Origin: Eriocheir sinensis
Taxonomy: Eukaryota > Arthropoda > Malacostraca > Decapoda > Varunidae
Direction of reading: 5' to 3'
Assembly: GCF_024679095.1 (NCBI RefSeq)
Contig: NW_026111250.1
Span: 62,001-126,000, forward strand
Length of the DNA: 64,000 nt
Each line of letters starts with the position of its first letter. The stretch's first letter is position 1. Below the pieces are notes generated by a model that had not been told where the DNA came from, ran no database searches, and was given only the letters and a program-made list of their open reading frames with translations. Shown piece by piece: positions 45,996 to 62,034 of the stretch. The translations under genes were made by a program, and so were the position numbers.

Positions 45996-48014
45996 TAATT
46001 TTATGTGTATTTTGTATATTTATTTTCATACAAATTTAAATTATTTTTGTGTATTTTTTATATAGTTTTATACAAACTTAGGTTATTTTATGAGTATTTT
46101 GTATATCTATTTTCATACAAATACATTCTTTTATTGATATTTTGCTTATTTATTTTGACGAGAATTTAAATTATTCAATGTGCATTTTGTATATATGTTT
46201 TTATACGTATTTACATCATTTCATGTGTATTTTGTATATATCTTTCTATAGAAATCTACGTTATATTATGTGTATTCGTATATAGATTTTTAAACAAATT
46301 TACACTTTTATGTGTATTTTGCATATTTTTTCATTACAAATTTACCTTATTGTATATGCATTTTGAATATTAATTTTAATACAAATTTAATTATTCTATA
46401 TGTATTTTGTATATGTATTTTTTTAAAAATATGCTTTATTTTATGGGTATTTTGCATCTTTATTTTCATACAAATTTACTTTATTTTATTGATATTCTGC
46501 TCATTCATTTTGATACGATTTGACTTTATTCTATGTGTATTTTGTATATATTTTTCAAACAAATTTACGTTATTTTATGTGTATTTGTTTATATATTCTG
46601 ACACAAATTTACAATATTTATGGGTATTTTGTATATATATTTCAAAAGAATTTACCTAGTTTTATGTGTATTTTGAATATCTATTTTCATACAAACTCAA
46701 ATTATTTTTATGTATTTTTGTATATATTTCAATACAAATTTTAGTTAAGTTATGTGTATTTTGTAAATCTATTTTCATTCAAATATATATTATTTTATTG
46801 TCATTTTGTTGATTTATATTGATACGAGTTTACATTATTTTATATGTACTTTTTATATATATTTTTATACGCATTTACATTATTTAATATTTATTTTGAA
46901 TATATAATTTTATACAAATTCATGGTATTTTATGTGTATTTGTATATATATTTTCATATAAACTTACATTATTTTATGTGTATTTTGTACATATATTTCA
47001 TTACAAATTTACCTTATTTTATGTTTATTTTGTATGTGTATTTTGTACATTTATATTTATACAAATACACATTCTTTTATTGGTATTTTGTTTATTTATT
47101 TTGTTTCGAATTTATATTATTTTATGTGTATTTTGTTTACATTTTTTTATACGTATTTACCTAATTTTATGTGTATTTTGTATATATATTTTTATAGAAA
47201 TCTACGTTATTTTATGTGTATTCGTATATATATTTTGAAACAAATTTACTTTGTTTTATATGTATTTTTGCATATCTCTTTCAATAGAAGTTTACCTTAT
47301 TGTATGTGCATTTTGTATATTCATTTCAATACAAATTTAAATATTTTATGTGTATTTTGGTATATATATTTTTATAAGAAATGCGCTATTTGATGGGAAT
47401 TTTGCATATTTATTTTCATACAAATTTACATTATTTTATTAATATTCTGTGTATTTATTTTGATACGATCTTACATTATTCTATTTGTTTTTTGTATATA
47501 TTTTTTTTATACATATTTACATTATTTAATGTACATCTTGCATATATATTTCATACAAATTTATTATCTATTATTTATTTTCATACAAATACACATTCTT
47601 TTCATAATATTTTGTTTATTTATTTTGACACGAATTTACATTACTTAATTTGTATTTTATATATATATTTTTATACGTATTTACATAATTTCATGTGTAT
47701 TTTGTATATATATTTCTATAGAAATCTTCGTTATTTTATGTGTATTCGTATATATATTTTGAAACAAATTTACAATGTTTTATTTGTATTTTGCGTTTTT
47801 TTTTCAATACAAATTTACCTTATTGTATGTGCATTTTGTATATTAATTTTAATACAAATTTAATTATTCTATGTGTATTTTTGTATATGTATTTAAAAAA
47901 AATATATGCTTTATCTTCTGGGTATTTTGCATCTTTGTTTTCATTCAAATTTAAATTGTTTTATTGATATTCTGTGTACTTATTTTGATACGATTTTACA
48001 TTATTGTATGTATA
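45996..48014 (+). repeat. 45-bp satellite, block 20 (T-rich orientation)
   Basis: About 46.0-46.3 kb resembles 33.9-34.2 kb. About 46.31-48.01 kb is the uninterrupted paralogue of 34.2-35.2 plus 36.2-37.1 kb, so it shows the state without block 11. It ends in junction J4 (copy 2, about 48003-48050). Confidence 0.86.
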
Positions 48015-48050
48015 ACAAGCATACATACAGAATACACAAAAATAGATATG
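48003..48050. other. Orientation junction J4, copy 2
   Basis: TTATTGTATGTATAACAAGC leads into ATACAGAATACACAAAAATA, as near 37145, but with substitutions at the join. Confidence 0.7.
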
Positions 48051-48107
48051 CAAAATACATATAAACAATGTAAATTTGTTTAAAAATATATATACGAATA
48101 CACATGA
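48014..48107 (-). repeat. 45-bp satellite, block 21: micro-inverted patch
   Basis: About 95 bp of A-rich text, roughly two monomers, equal to the start of block 13 (about 37148-37240). It ends at about 48107 (GAATACACATGACATGGG), where T-rich monomers resume. Confidence 0.78.
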
Positions 48108-52937
<4,830 letters not shown>

Positions 52938-54255
52938 TATAGAGTAAATTTCTATGAAAATATATATTCAAAATACATATAAAATTATGTAAATAAGTAT
53001 AAAAATATATATATCAAATACACCTAAAAAAAATGAAAATTCGTATCAAAATAAATAAATAAAATTCCGATAAAAGAACGTATATTTGTAGGAATATAAA
53101 TGTACAAAATACACATAAAATTACGAAAATTTGAATAAAAATATATACAAAAATGCACACAATTAATTTCAATTTGTGTGAAAATAGATATACAAAATAC
53201 ACATATAATTAGTTAAATTTGTATTTAAATACATGTACTAAATTCACATAAAATAATGTAAATTTGTATGAAATGAAAACAAATTCACATAAAATAACGT
53301 ACATTGGATTAAAAATAGATATACAAAATATACATAGAATAATGTAAAATCGTATCAAAATAAATACACAGAATATCAATAAAATAATGTAATTTTGTAT
53401 GAAAATAAAGATGGAAAATACCCATAAAATAAAGCATATTTTATAAAAATACATATACAAAAATACACATAGAATAGCTAAATTTGTATTAAAATTAATA
53501 TACAAAATGCACGTACAATAAGGTAAATTTGTATTGAAAAAATATGCAAAATGCACATAAAACAATGTATATTTGTTTCAAAATATATATACGAATACAC
53601 ATAAAATAACGTATATTTCTATAGAAATATATATACAAAATACACATGAAATGACGTAAATACGTATAAAAATATATATACACAATACACATTAAATAAT
53701 GTAAATTCGCATCAAAATAAATAAACAAAATATCAATAAAAGAATGTGTATTTGTATGAAAATAGATATACAAAATACACATAAAATATTTTAAATTTGT
53801 ATAAAACTCTATACAAAAATACACAAAAAATAATTTAAATTTGTATAAAATATATATACAAAATACACATGAAATTAGGTAAATTTCTATTGAAATACAT
53901 ATACAAAATACACATAAAATAATGTAAATTTGAATAAAAATATATAAACAAATTCACTTAAAATAACGAAAATTTGTATGAAATATATATAGAAAATACA
54001 CATTAAATAATGTAAATATGTATAGAAAAATATATACAAAACACAAATAGAATAATGTAAAATAGTATCAAAATAAATACACAGAATATTAATAAAATAA
54101 TGTAAATTTGTATGAAAATAAAGATGCAAAATACCCATAAAACAACGTATTTTTTATGAAAATATATATACCAAAATGCACATAAAATATTTAAATTTGT
54201 ATTACAATAAATATACAAAATGCACATACAATAAGGTAAATTTGTATTGAAATAG
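52938..54255 (-). repeat. 45-bp satellite, block 23 (reverse orientation), left of the transposon
   Basis: Inverted copy of about 13.89-15.1 kb; coordinate sum about 68140. It stops mid-monomer at GTATTGAAATAG, where the transposon begins. Confidence 0.88.
54249..54255. repeat. Target-site duplication, left copy
   Basis: GAAATAG directly abuts the left terminal inverted repeat. The identical 7-mer follows the right terminus at 56180-56186. In uninterrupted monomers it occurs once (TTGTATTGAAATAGATATGC). Confidence 0.85.
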
Positions 54256-54284
54256 CATAGACTTCACAATCTCTTGACGGGAAA
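54256..54284 (+). repeat. Left terminal inverted repeat (29 bp)
   Basis: CATAGACTTCACAA, four non-matching bases TCTC, then TTGACGGGAAA. It pairs with 56151-56179 over 25 of 29 positions, with the mismatches confined to positions 15-18. The length is close to the 31-bp ends of the classical P element. Confidence 0.9.
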
Positions 54285-54292
54285 CGGGGCGC

Positions 54293-54317
54293 GGGGCCGA
54301 TTCGCAGGGGGCCGATT
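54293..54317 (+). repeat. Subterminal GGGGCCGATT repeats (left end)
   Basis: GGGGCCGATT occurs at 54293-54302 and again at 54308-54317. It recurs in inverted orientation near the right end (56109-56118). Repeated subterminal words near both ends are typical of transposase-binding regions; that role is inferred only from position. Confidence 0.6.
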
Positions 54318-54879
54318 TTCAAAAATTTAAAATTTAAATATTTTCAAAACCAAAGCAGCTAGCGACCTGAAACTAAAACAGGCACCTCCCTTAGGCATAT
54401 ATGAGTCTCCATGAGCAGCGGTATCAAAAAATTCAAAGTCGTTCCCTAATAAAATCCCGATTAATTGTTTTTTATATAAGTATAACAAAACTTAAAAAGG
54501 CTATAAAATCCTCAGATTTTACGCTAGATGCACAAACATCACCAAATGCAGAGATAATCACTTATATTTTCAGAATCAATAGCAATATTTAGCATATCTT
54601 ATAAGTTTTTGCCCGAAATAGCTACTTATTTTTATTTTATTTAGTGCAATTTTTTACGTAAGTTTTTAACATCTAATAAATCACTTAATTTTCACATTAG
54701 AAACTTAATACTTGAGGAAAGCATGCAGAAACATCTTAATTTTACTCAACAAAAGCAAAATATTCATTTTCTATATACAATCACAACTTATTTTGGTTGA
54801 ATTCCGATGTCACTATTGCCGCAGCACGTCTTGCCGGCTATCTGGCCCTCGTCCTGAACAATCACTTTAGCCTTTTGGC
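54318..54879. other. Transposon interior, left AT-rich part without a gene
   Basis: AT-rich but not satellite. On the minus strand it is downstream of the transposase stop. Two overlapping AATAAA-like words on that strand (54631-54641) could act as a polyadenylation signal, about 240 bp past the stop, but AT-richness makes chance occurrence likely. A 63-residue plus-strand frame at 54401-54592 has no recognisable features. Confidence 0.5.
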
Positions 54880-55551
54880 CTATGACTTGTGGGCCCCGGT
54901 CAGTTTCCTGGACTTGTACACGTCCCTGTTCCTCGCCGTCTCCTTCCTGCCCTCCTCGATACTGCTCCTCTTCCTGCCGGTCGGCTGCTTCAAGGCCTTG
55001 TTCTTCCTCGCTTCTGAGGTCACGTCCTTGGAGAAATTAGCACCGAAACAGTTGAAGAGGGACCTGCTGATGTGCGGCAAGATGGTGTTGGCCAGGTTGT
55101 GCCCCTCCTGGCACCTGTACCCCTGCAAGGTCGGGTCTGAGGCCGCCAGGAACTCCAGGAGGTGCCTGAACCCGTCCCTGTGGCGCATGGAAGGGAGAGG
55201 AACCTCAACCTGCGCTCCTTCTTGTCCTCCCTGCACATCAGGGAGTCCCAGCGACATCCCGAAGGACGCCAAGTGGGCCATTTGCAGAGATGGCCGCTTC
55301 AGGACCGCCCGGCCCGTCTCCAGCTCTCCCCTGTCGACCAGCTCGACCAGGGCGTCGAACATCACAGAGGGCGGGTCGCCCCTCTCGAGCTCCACGGTAA
55401 TCTTCATCTCCTCCTGCTGGGCAAGCTCCTGCTTGCAGCACTCGGCCACAGAGGAGTTGGCCTGGACCTTCCTGGCCAGGTAGCCGGCGTAGTTGCCGAC
55501 CGCGGCGAGGAGCAACTCGTCCGTCGGCGGGTCCGGCTGGTCGCGGCGTCC
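54880..55551 (-). pseudogene. P-element/THAP9-like transposase, C-terminal fragment
   Basis: Open frame on the minus strand, closed upstream by TGA at 55552-55554 and ending in TAG at 54880-54882. No ATG start fits; the first conserved residues follow DELLLAAVGN near 55515. Counting from the leucine codon (TTG) at 55515: NYAGYLARK (8-16) with a CC pair at 26-27, LVDRGEL (59-65), CQEGH (135-139), LFNCFGANFSKD (153-164) and a strongly basic tail (about 170-207). This series, an AGY.xRK motif, cysteines, a DRGGL-like helix, CxxGH and LFN...N, is what I know from the C-terminal region of P-superfamily transposases; the assignment rests on motif memory, not a search. The THAP DNA-binding and RNase H-like catalytic parts are absent. 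Codons are GC-rich at third positions, unlike the surroundings. It is probably not functional alone. Confidence 0.55.
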
Positions 55552-55554
55552 TCA

Positions 55555-56108
55555 TATCTTGTGTCTCCTCCGTCACTTCCACTCGATCCACTGCCTTCTG
55601 TGTCTTCTTGTATCGTCCTCTGGATCCTTGCAGTTGTGGGGAAGGGTACAGACGATGAATAACTGTAGGTCCTTTACTTGGAGAGTAAACAGAGGCAGGA
55701 CAGCGATAATCCTTTACAGAGGGGAAGTGCCCAGCTGACTGCGTGCCTAAGGCGAGTTAGGCGACGCGGGAACTGAGCTGAGTTGCCATGTAGGCACTAA
55801 CTAAACGTACATTTCTTGTTTCCTAATACGTAAAACTGTGGACTTCACTATCCTACAGTTATCATTCATTTTACGTAAAGATTTCAACCTAAAGTTACGC
55901 AAATTTGCCATTTTTTACACAACGTTTTCAAAGTGCACGCATGGTGCTATTTTATATAAGTTACCTTGAATCCTCGACCAAATCACTCTAGAGACACTCC
56001 TGCCTGCTTGTATGCACTAAAACTTGAAGATTTCGTCCTGTTTCCACTTAAATTCGGAGTAAGAACGCATAGTGTGTTTGAGTTGTCGCAGTGAAAGTCG
56101 CCATAACA
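55555..56108. other. Transposon interior, right part, no intact gene
   Basis: On the minus strand this lies upstream of the transposase fragment, where earlier exons or the promoter would be expected. About 55555-55740 is GC-rich and may hold a frame-shifted continuation rich in Gly/Ser/Asp/Glu, with no recognisable domain. About 55740-56108 is non-coding. GACTTCAC at 55841-55848 repeats the core of the terminal repeat in the left-end orientation. TTTTACGTAA at 55869-55878 also occurs at 54652-54661. Confidence 0.45.
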
Positions 56109-56118
56109 ATCGGCCCCT
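56109..56118 (-). repeat. Subterminal GGGGCCGATT repeat (right end, inverted)
   Basis: Reads AATCGGCCCC on the plus strand, the reverse complement of the two left-end copies. It lies 61 bp in from the right terminus; the left copies lie 37 and 52 bp in. Confidence 0.6.
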
Positions 56119-56150
56119 TACGCGAAGCCAGCGCGCCAAGACTGAAGAGA

Positions 56151-56179
56151 TTTCCCGTCAACTAGTTGTGAAGTCTATG
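56151..56179 (-). repeat. Right terminal inverted repeat (29 bp)
   Basis: TTTCCCGTCAA, then CTAG, then TTGTGAAGTCTATG: the reverse complement of the left end apart from four central bases. Confidence 0.9.
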
Positions 56180-56186
56180 GAAATAG
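56180..56186. repeat. Target-site duplication, right copy
   Basis: GAAATAG, identical to 54249-54255. It is followed by ATATGCAAAATACATATAAA, the normal continuation of the interrupted monomer. Extending to 8 bp gives one mismatch. Confidence 0.85.
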
Positions 56187-57656
56187 ATATGCAAAATACA
56201 TATAAAACAATGTAAATTTGTTTCAAAATATACATACGAATACACATAAAATAACGTAGATTTCTATAAAATATATATAAAAAATACACATAAGATGAAG
56301 TAAAAACGTATAAGAAAATGTATTCAAAATACACATAAAATAATGTAAATTCGTATCAAAATAAATAAACTAAATGCCAATAAAAGAATGTTTACTTGTA
56401 TAAATATAAATATACAAAATACACATAAAATAACGTAAAATTGTATAAAACTATATACAAAAATAAACAAAAATAATTAAATTTGTATGAAAATAGATAT
56501 ACAAAAGACACATAAAATAAGCTAAATTTGAATTGAAATAAATATAGAAAATACATAAATTAATGTAAATTTGTATCAAAATATATATTCAAATACACAT
56601 ATAATAACGCAAATTTGTATAAAAATATATAAACAAAATACATATTAAATAATGTAAATACGTATAAAAGATATGTAAGTAATGTAAAAATTTATAAAAT
56701 TAAAGATGCAAAATACCCAAAAAATATCTCATATAAAAAAAAATAAATACAAAATACACATAAAATAATTAAATTTGTACTAAAATAAATATACAAAATA
56801 CACATACAATAAGGTAGATTTTATTGAAATAGATATGCAAAAACACATAAAATAATGAAACTTTTATCAAAATATATACGAATACACACAATAAAATTAC
56901 GTAATTTTTATGAAAATGTATATACAAAATACATAAAATAATGTAAATACATAGAAAATATATATACAAAATACACATAAAATAATGTAAATTCGTATCA
57001 AAATAAATAAACAAAATTTCCTCAAAAAGAATGTATGTGTAGGAAAATATATACAAAATACAAATAAAAAAAAAATTGTATAAAAATAATACAAAAATAC
57101 ACAAAAATAATTTAAATTTGTTTGAAAATAGATATGCAAAATACAAATGAAATTAGGCAAATTTTATTAAAATACATATACAAAATACACATAAAATAAT
57201 GTAAATTTGTATGAAAATATATAAACAAATACACATAAGATAACGTAAATTTCCATAAAATATATGTACAAATTATACATTAAATAATGTAAATATGTCT
57301 AAAAATATATATACAAAATACACAGAATAACGTAAAATCGTATCAAAATAAATAAACAGACAATCAATAAAATAATTTAAATTTGTATGAAAATAAAGAT
57401 GCAAAATACCCATATAATAACGCATATTTGTTTAAAAATATATACAAAAATACACATAAGATAATAAAATTTGCATCAAAATAAATATACAAAAGGCACA
57501 TACAATAAAGAAAATTTGTATTGAAATAGATATGCGAAATACACATAAATAATGTAAATTTGTATCAAAATATATATACGAATACACATAAAATAGAGTA
57601 AATTTCTATGAAAATATATATTCAAAATACATATAAAATTATGTAAATAAGTATAA

Positions 57657-57814
<158 letters not shown>

Positions 57815-60542
57815 AATACACCTAAAATAATGAAAACTCGTATCAAAATAAATAAACAAAATTCCGATAAAAGAACGAATATTTGTAGGAAAATAAATAT
57901 ACAAAATTCACATAAAATTACGAAAATTTGAATAAAAAAATATACTAAAATACAAAATATTAATTTCAATTTGTATGAAAATAGATATACATAATACACA
58001 TATAATTAGTTAAATTTGTATTTAAATACATGCACAAAATACACATAAAATAATGTAAATTTGTATGAAATGAAAACAAATTCACATAAAATAACGTTCA
58101 TTTGTATGAAATATATATACAAAATATACATAGAATAATGTAAAATCGTATCAAAATAAATACACAGAATATCAATAAAATAAGGTAAATTTGTATGAAA
58201 ATAAAGATGCAAAATACCCATAAAATAAAGCATTTTTTTATGAAAATACATATACAAAATACACATAGAATAATTAAATTTGTATTAAAATTAATATACA
58301 AAATGCACGTACAATAAGCTAAATTTATATTAAAAAATATGCAAAATGCACATAAAACAATGTATATTTGTTTCAAAATTAATATACGAATACACATAAA
58401 TAACATATATTTCTATAGAAATATATATACAAAATACACATGAAATGACGTAAATACGTATAAAAATATATATACACAATACACATTAAATAATGTGAAT
58501 TCGCGTCAAAATAAATAAACAAAATATCAGTAAAAAATGTGTATTTGTATGAAAATAGATATACAAAATACACATAAAATATTTTAAATTTATATAAAAC
58601 TCTTTTTATAAAAATATATATATCAAAATAATAAAAAAAATAAATTTGTATTACAATAAATATACAAAATGCACATACAATAAGGTAGATTTATATTGAA
58701 ATAGATATGCTAAATACATATAAAACAGTGTAAATTTGCTTCAAAATATATATACCAATACACATAAAATAACGTAGATTACTATAAAAATATATATACA
58801 AAATACACATTAAATGTAGTAAATACGTATAAGAAAATGTATACAAAGTACACATAAAATAATTAAATTTGTATTAAAATAAATATACAAAATACACATA
58901 CAATAATCTATATTAAAATAGATATGCAAAATAAACATAAAATAATGTAAATTTGTATCAAATCATATACGAATACACACAATAAAATAACGTAAATTTT
59001 TATGAAAATATATATAAAAAATACACATAAAATAATGTAAATACGTAGAAAAATATATATACAAAATACACATAAAATTATGTAAATTCTTATGAAAATA
59101 AATGAACAAAATTCCACTAAAAGAATGTAGGAAAATATAAATACAAAATACAAATAAAATAACTAAAATTTGTATAAAAATATATAAAAAATACATAAAA
59201 ATAATTTAAATTTGTTTGAAAATAGATATGCAAAATACACATAAAATTAGGCAAATCTGTATTGAAATACATATACAAATTACACATATAATATTGTAAA
59301 TTTGTATGAAAATATATAAACAAATACACATAAAATAGCGTAAATTTATATAAAATATATATTCAAAATATACATTAAATAATGTAAATGTGTATAAAAA
59401 TATATATACAAAATACACATAGAATAATGTAAAATCGTATCAAAATAAATAAACAGAATATCAATAAAATAATGTAAATTTGTATGAAAATAAAGATGCA
59501 AAATACCCAAATAATAACGCATATTTTTACAAAAATAAACATAAAATAATTAATTTTGTATTAAAATAAATATACAAAATACACATACAATATGGTAAAT
59601 TTGTATTGAAATAGATATGCAAAATAAACATAAATAATGTAAATTTGTATCAAAATATATATACGAGTACCCATAAAATAGAATAAATTTCTATGAAAAT
59701 ATATATTCAAAACACAAATAAAATGATATAAATAAGTATAAAAATATACATATCAAATACACCTAAAATAATGTAAATTCGTATAAAAACAAATAAACAA
59801 ACTTACGATAAAAGATGCAAGATACACATTAAATAATGTAAATATGTATAAAAAATATATACAAAAAACAAATAGAATAATGTGAAATCGTATCAAAATA
59901 AATACACCGAATATTAATAAAATAATGTAAATTTGTATGAAAATAAAGATGCAAAATTCCCATCAAATAGCGCATTTCTTATAAAAATATATATACCAAA
60001 ATACACATAAAATATTTAAATTTGTATTGAAATAAATATACAAAATGCACATACAATAAGGTAAATTTGTATTGAAAGAGATATGCAAAAATACATATTA
60101 AACAATGTAAATTTGTTTCAAAATATATATACGAATACACATAAAATAACGTAGATTTCTATAAAAATATATATACAAAATACACATAAAATTAAGTAAA
60201 TACGTATAAAAATAGATATACAAAATACACATAGAATAATGTAAAATTGTTTAAAAAAAAAAAACAGAATATAAATAATATAATGTAAATTTGTATGAAA
60301 AAAAAAGCAAAATACCCATAAAATAAAGAATATTTTTATAAAAATACATATACAAAAATACACATTGCATAATTAAATTTGTATTAAAATTAATATACAA
60401 AATGCATATACAATAAGGTAAATTTGTATTGAAAAAATATGCAAAATACACATAAAACAGTGTAAATTTATTTCAAAATGAAATCAACGTAGATTTCTAT
60501 AGAAATATATATACAAAATACACATCAAATGATGTAAACACG

Positions 60543-60817
<275 letters not shown>

Positions 60818-61242
60818 AATACATTAAATATGTAAAAATGTATGAAAATAGATATACAATATACACATAAAATCACCTAAATTTGTATAAAACTATATAC
60901 AAAATTACACAAAAATAATTTTAATTTGTATGAAAATAAATATACAAAATACACATAAAATTAGGTAAATTTGTATTGAAATACATTTACAAAATACACA
61001 TAAAATAATGTAAATTTGAATGAAAATATATAAACAAATACACTTAAAATAACGTAAATTTGTATAAAATATATATAAAAAATACACATTAAATAATGTA
61101 AATATGTATAAAAGAATATATACAAAACACAAATAGAATAATATAAAATCGTATCAAAATAAATACACAGAATATTAATAAAATAATGTAAATTTGTATT
61201 AAAATTAAGATGCAAAATACCCATAAAATAACGCATTTTTTA

Positions 61243-62034
61243 TTTGTATCTACATTATTTTATGTATTTTGTATATACATTTCAATTCAAATTTAGCTTA
61301 TTTTATCTGTACTTTGTATATTTATTTTCATACGAATTTAATTACTTCTGTGTATTTTTGCATATAGTTTTATACAAGTTTACGTTATTTTATGTGTATT
61401 TTGTATATTTATACAAATACACATTCTTTTATTGGTATTTTGTTTATTTATTTTGATACGAGTTTACAGTATTTTATGTGTATTTTGTATACATTTTCTT
61501 ATACGTATTTACTTCATTTTATGTGTATTTTGTATATATATTTTTCTACAAATCTACGTTATTTTATGTGTATTCGTATATATATTTTGAAACAAATTTA
61601 CATTGTTTTATATGTATTTTGCATATCTATTTCAATACAGATTTACCTTATTGTATGTGTATTTCGCATATTTATTTTAATACAAATTAATTTTTTCATG
61701 TGTATTTTGGTATATATATTTTTATAAAAAATGCGTTATTTAATGGGTATTTTGCATCTTTATTTTCATACAAATTTACATTGTTTTATTAATATTCTGT
61801 GTATTTATTTTGATACGATTTTACATTATTCAATTTGTGTTTTGTATATATTTGTTCATACATATTTACATTATTTAATGTGTATTTTGTATATTTTAAA
61901 ACAAATTTACGTTATTTTATGCGCATCTGTTAAAATATTTTGATACAAATTTACATTATTTTATGTATTTTGTATATATATTTCAATATAAATTTAGTTT
62001 ATTTTATGTATATTTTGTATATCTATATTCATTT
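61243..62034 (+). repeat. 45-bp satellite, block 25 (T-rich orientation)
   Basis: About 61.24-61.73 kb follows about 51.15-51.64 kb. The entry join is TAACGCATTTTTTATTTGTA and the exit join near 62030 is ATCTATATTCATTTGTATCA. I found neither elsewhere in the window. Confidence 0.86.

Larger units (their letters stand above)
54256..56179 (-). mobile_element. Non-autonomous P-superfamily-like DNA transposon, 1924 bp
   Basis: The only non-satellite DNA here. It is bounded by 29-bp terminal inverted repeats (25 of 29 identical) and a perfect 7-bp target duplication. Base composition changes abruptly: GC-rich in about 54.81-55.74 kb, with AT-richer flanks that still do not resemble the satellite. 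Inside, on the minus strand, is a fragment resembling the C-terminal end of P-element/THAP9-like transposases. There is no room for the usual N-terminal zinc finger and catalytic region, so this looks like an internally deleted copy that would need a transposase made elsewhere. The ends CA...TG and the long terminal repeats fit the P superfamily; canonical P elements give 8-bp duplications, so the 7-bp one is slightly off. A different cut-and-paste family cannot be excluded. Confidence 0.8.

Noticed and set aside
54401..54592. 63-residue plus-strand frame in the left part of the transposon
   Set aside because: Short, AT-rich, no motif, no neighbouring gene structure; chance length.
54797..55483. 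228-residue plus-strand open frame in the transposon
   Set aside because: Lies opposite the transposase-like frame; its residues (many Ser, Pro, Cys, Leu) look like antisense of GC-rich coding DNA and show no recognisable motif.
55515..55515. Start codon for the transposase fragment at 55515
   Set aside because: The codon is TTG and the frame stays open upstream to 55551; in a eukaryote this is not a credible start, so the fragment is treated as lacking its beginning.
55238..55591. 117-residue minus-strand frame in a different phase
   Set aside because: Mostly a frame-shifted reading of the transposase-like region (Gly/Arg/Pro-rich). The first 20-30 residues could be a frame-shifted upstream exon, but nothing supports it.
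55162..55662. 166-residue plus-strand frame rich in Arg, Leu, His
   Set aside because: Another shadow of the GC-rich minus-strand coding stretch, with no family resemblance.
54256..56179. hAT, piggyBac or Tc1/mariner assignment for the transposon
   Set aside because: No TTAA or TA duplication. hAT would share an 8-bp duplication, but the ends start CATAG rather than the usual CAGGG-like, and the protein motifs fit the P group better. hAT is not fully excluded.
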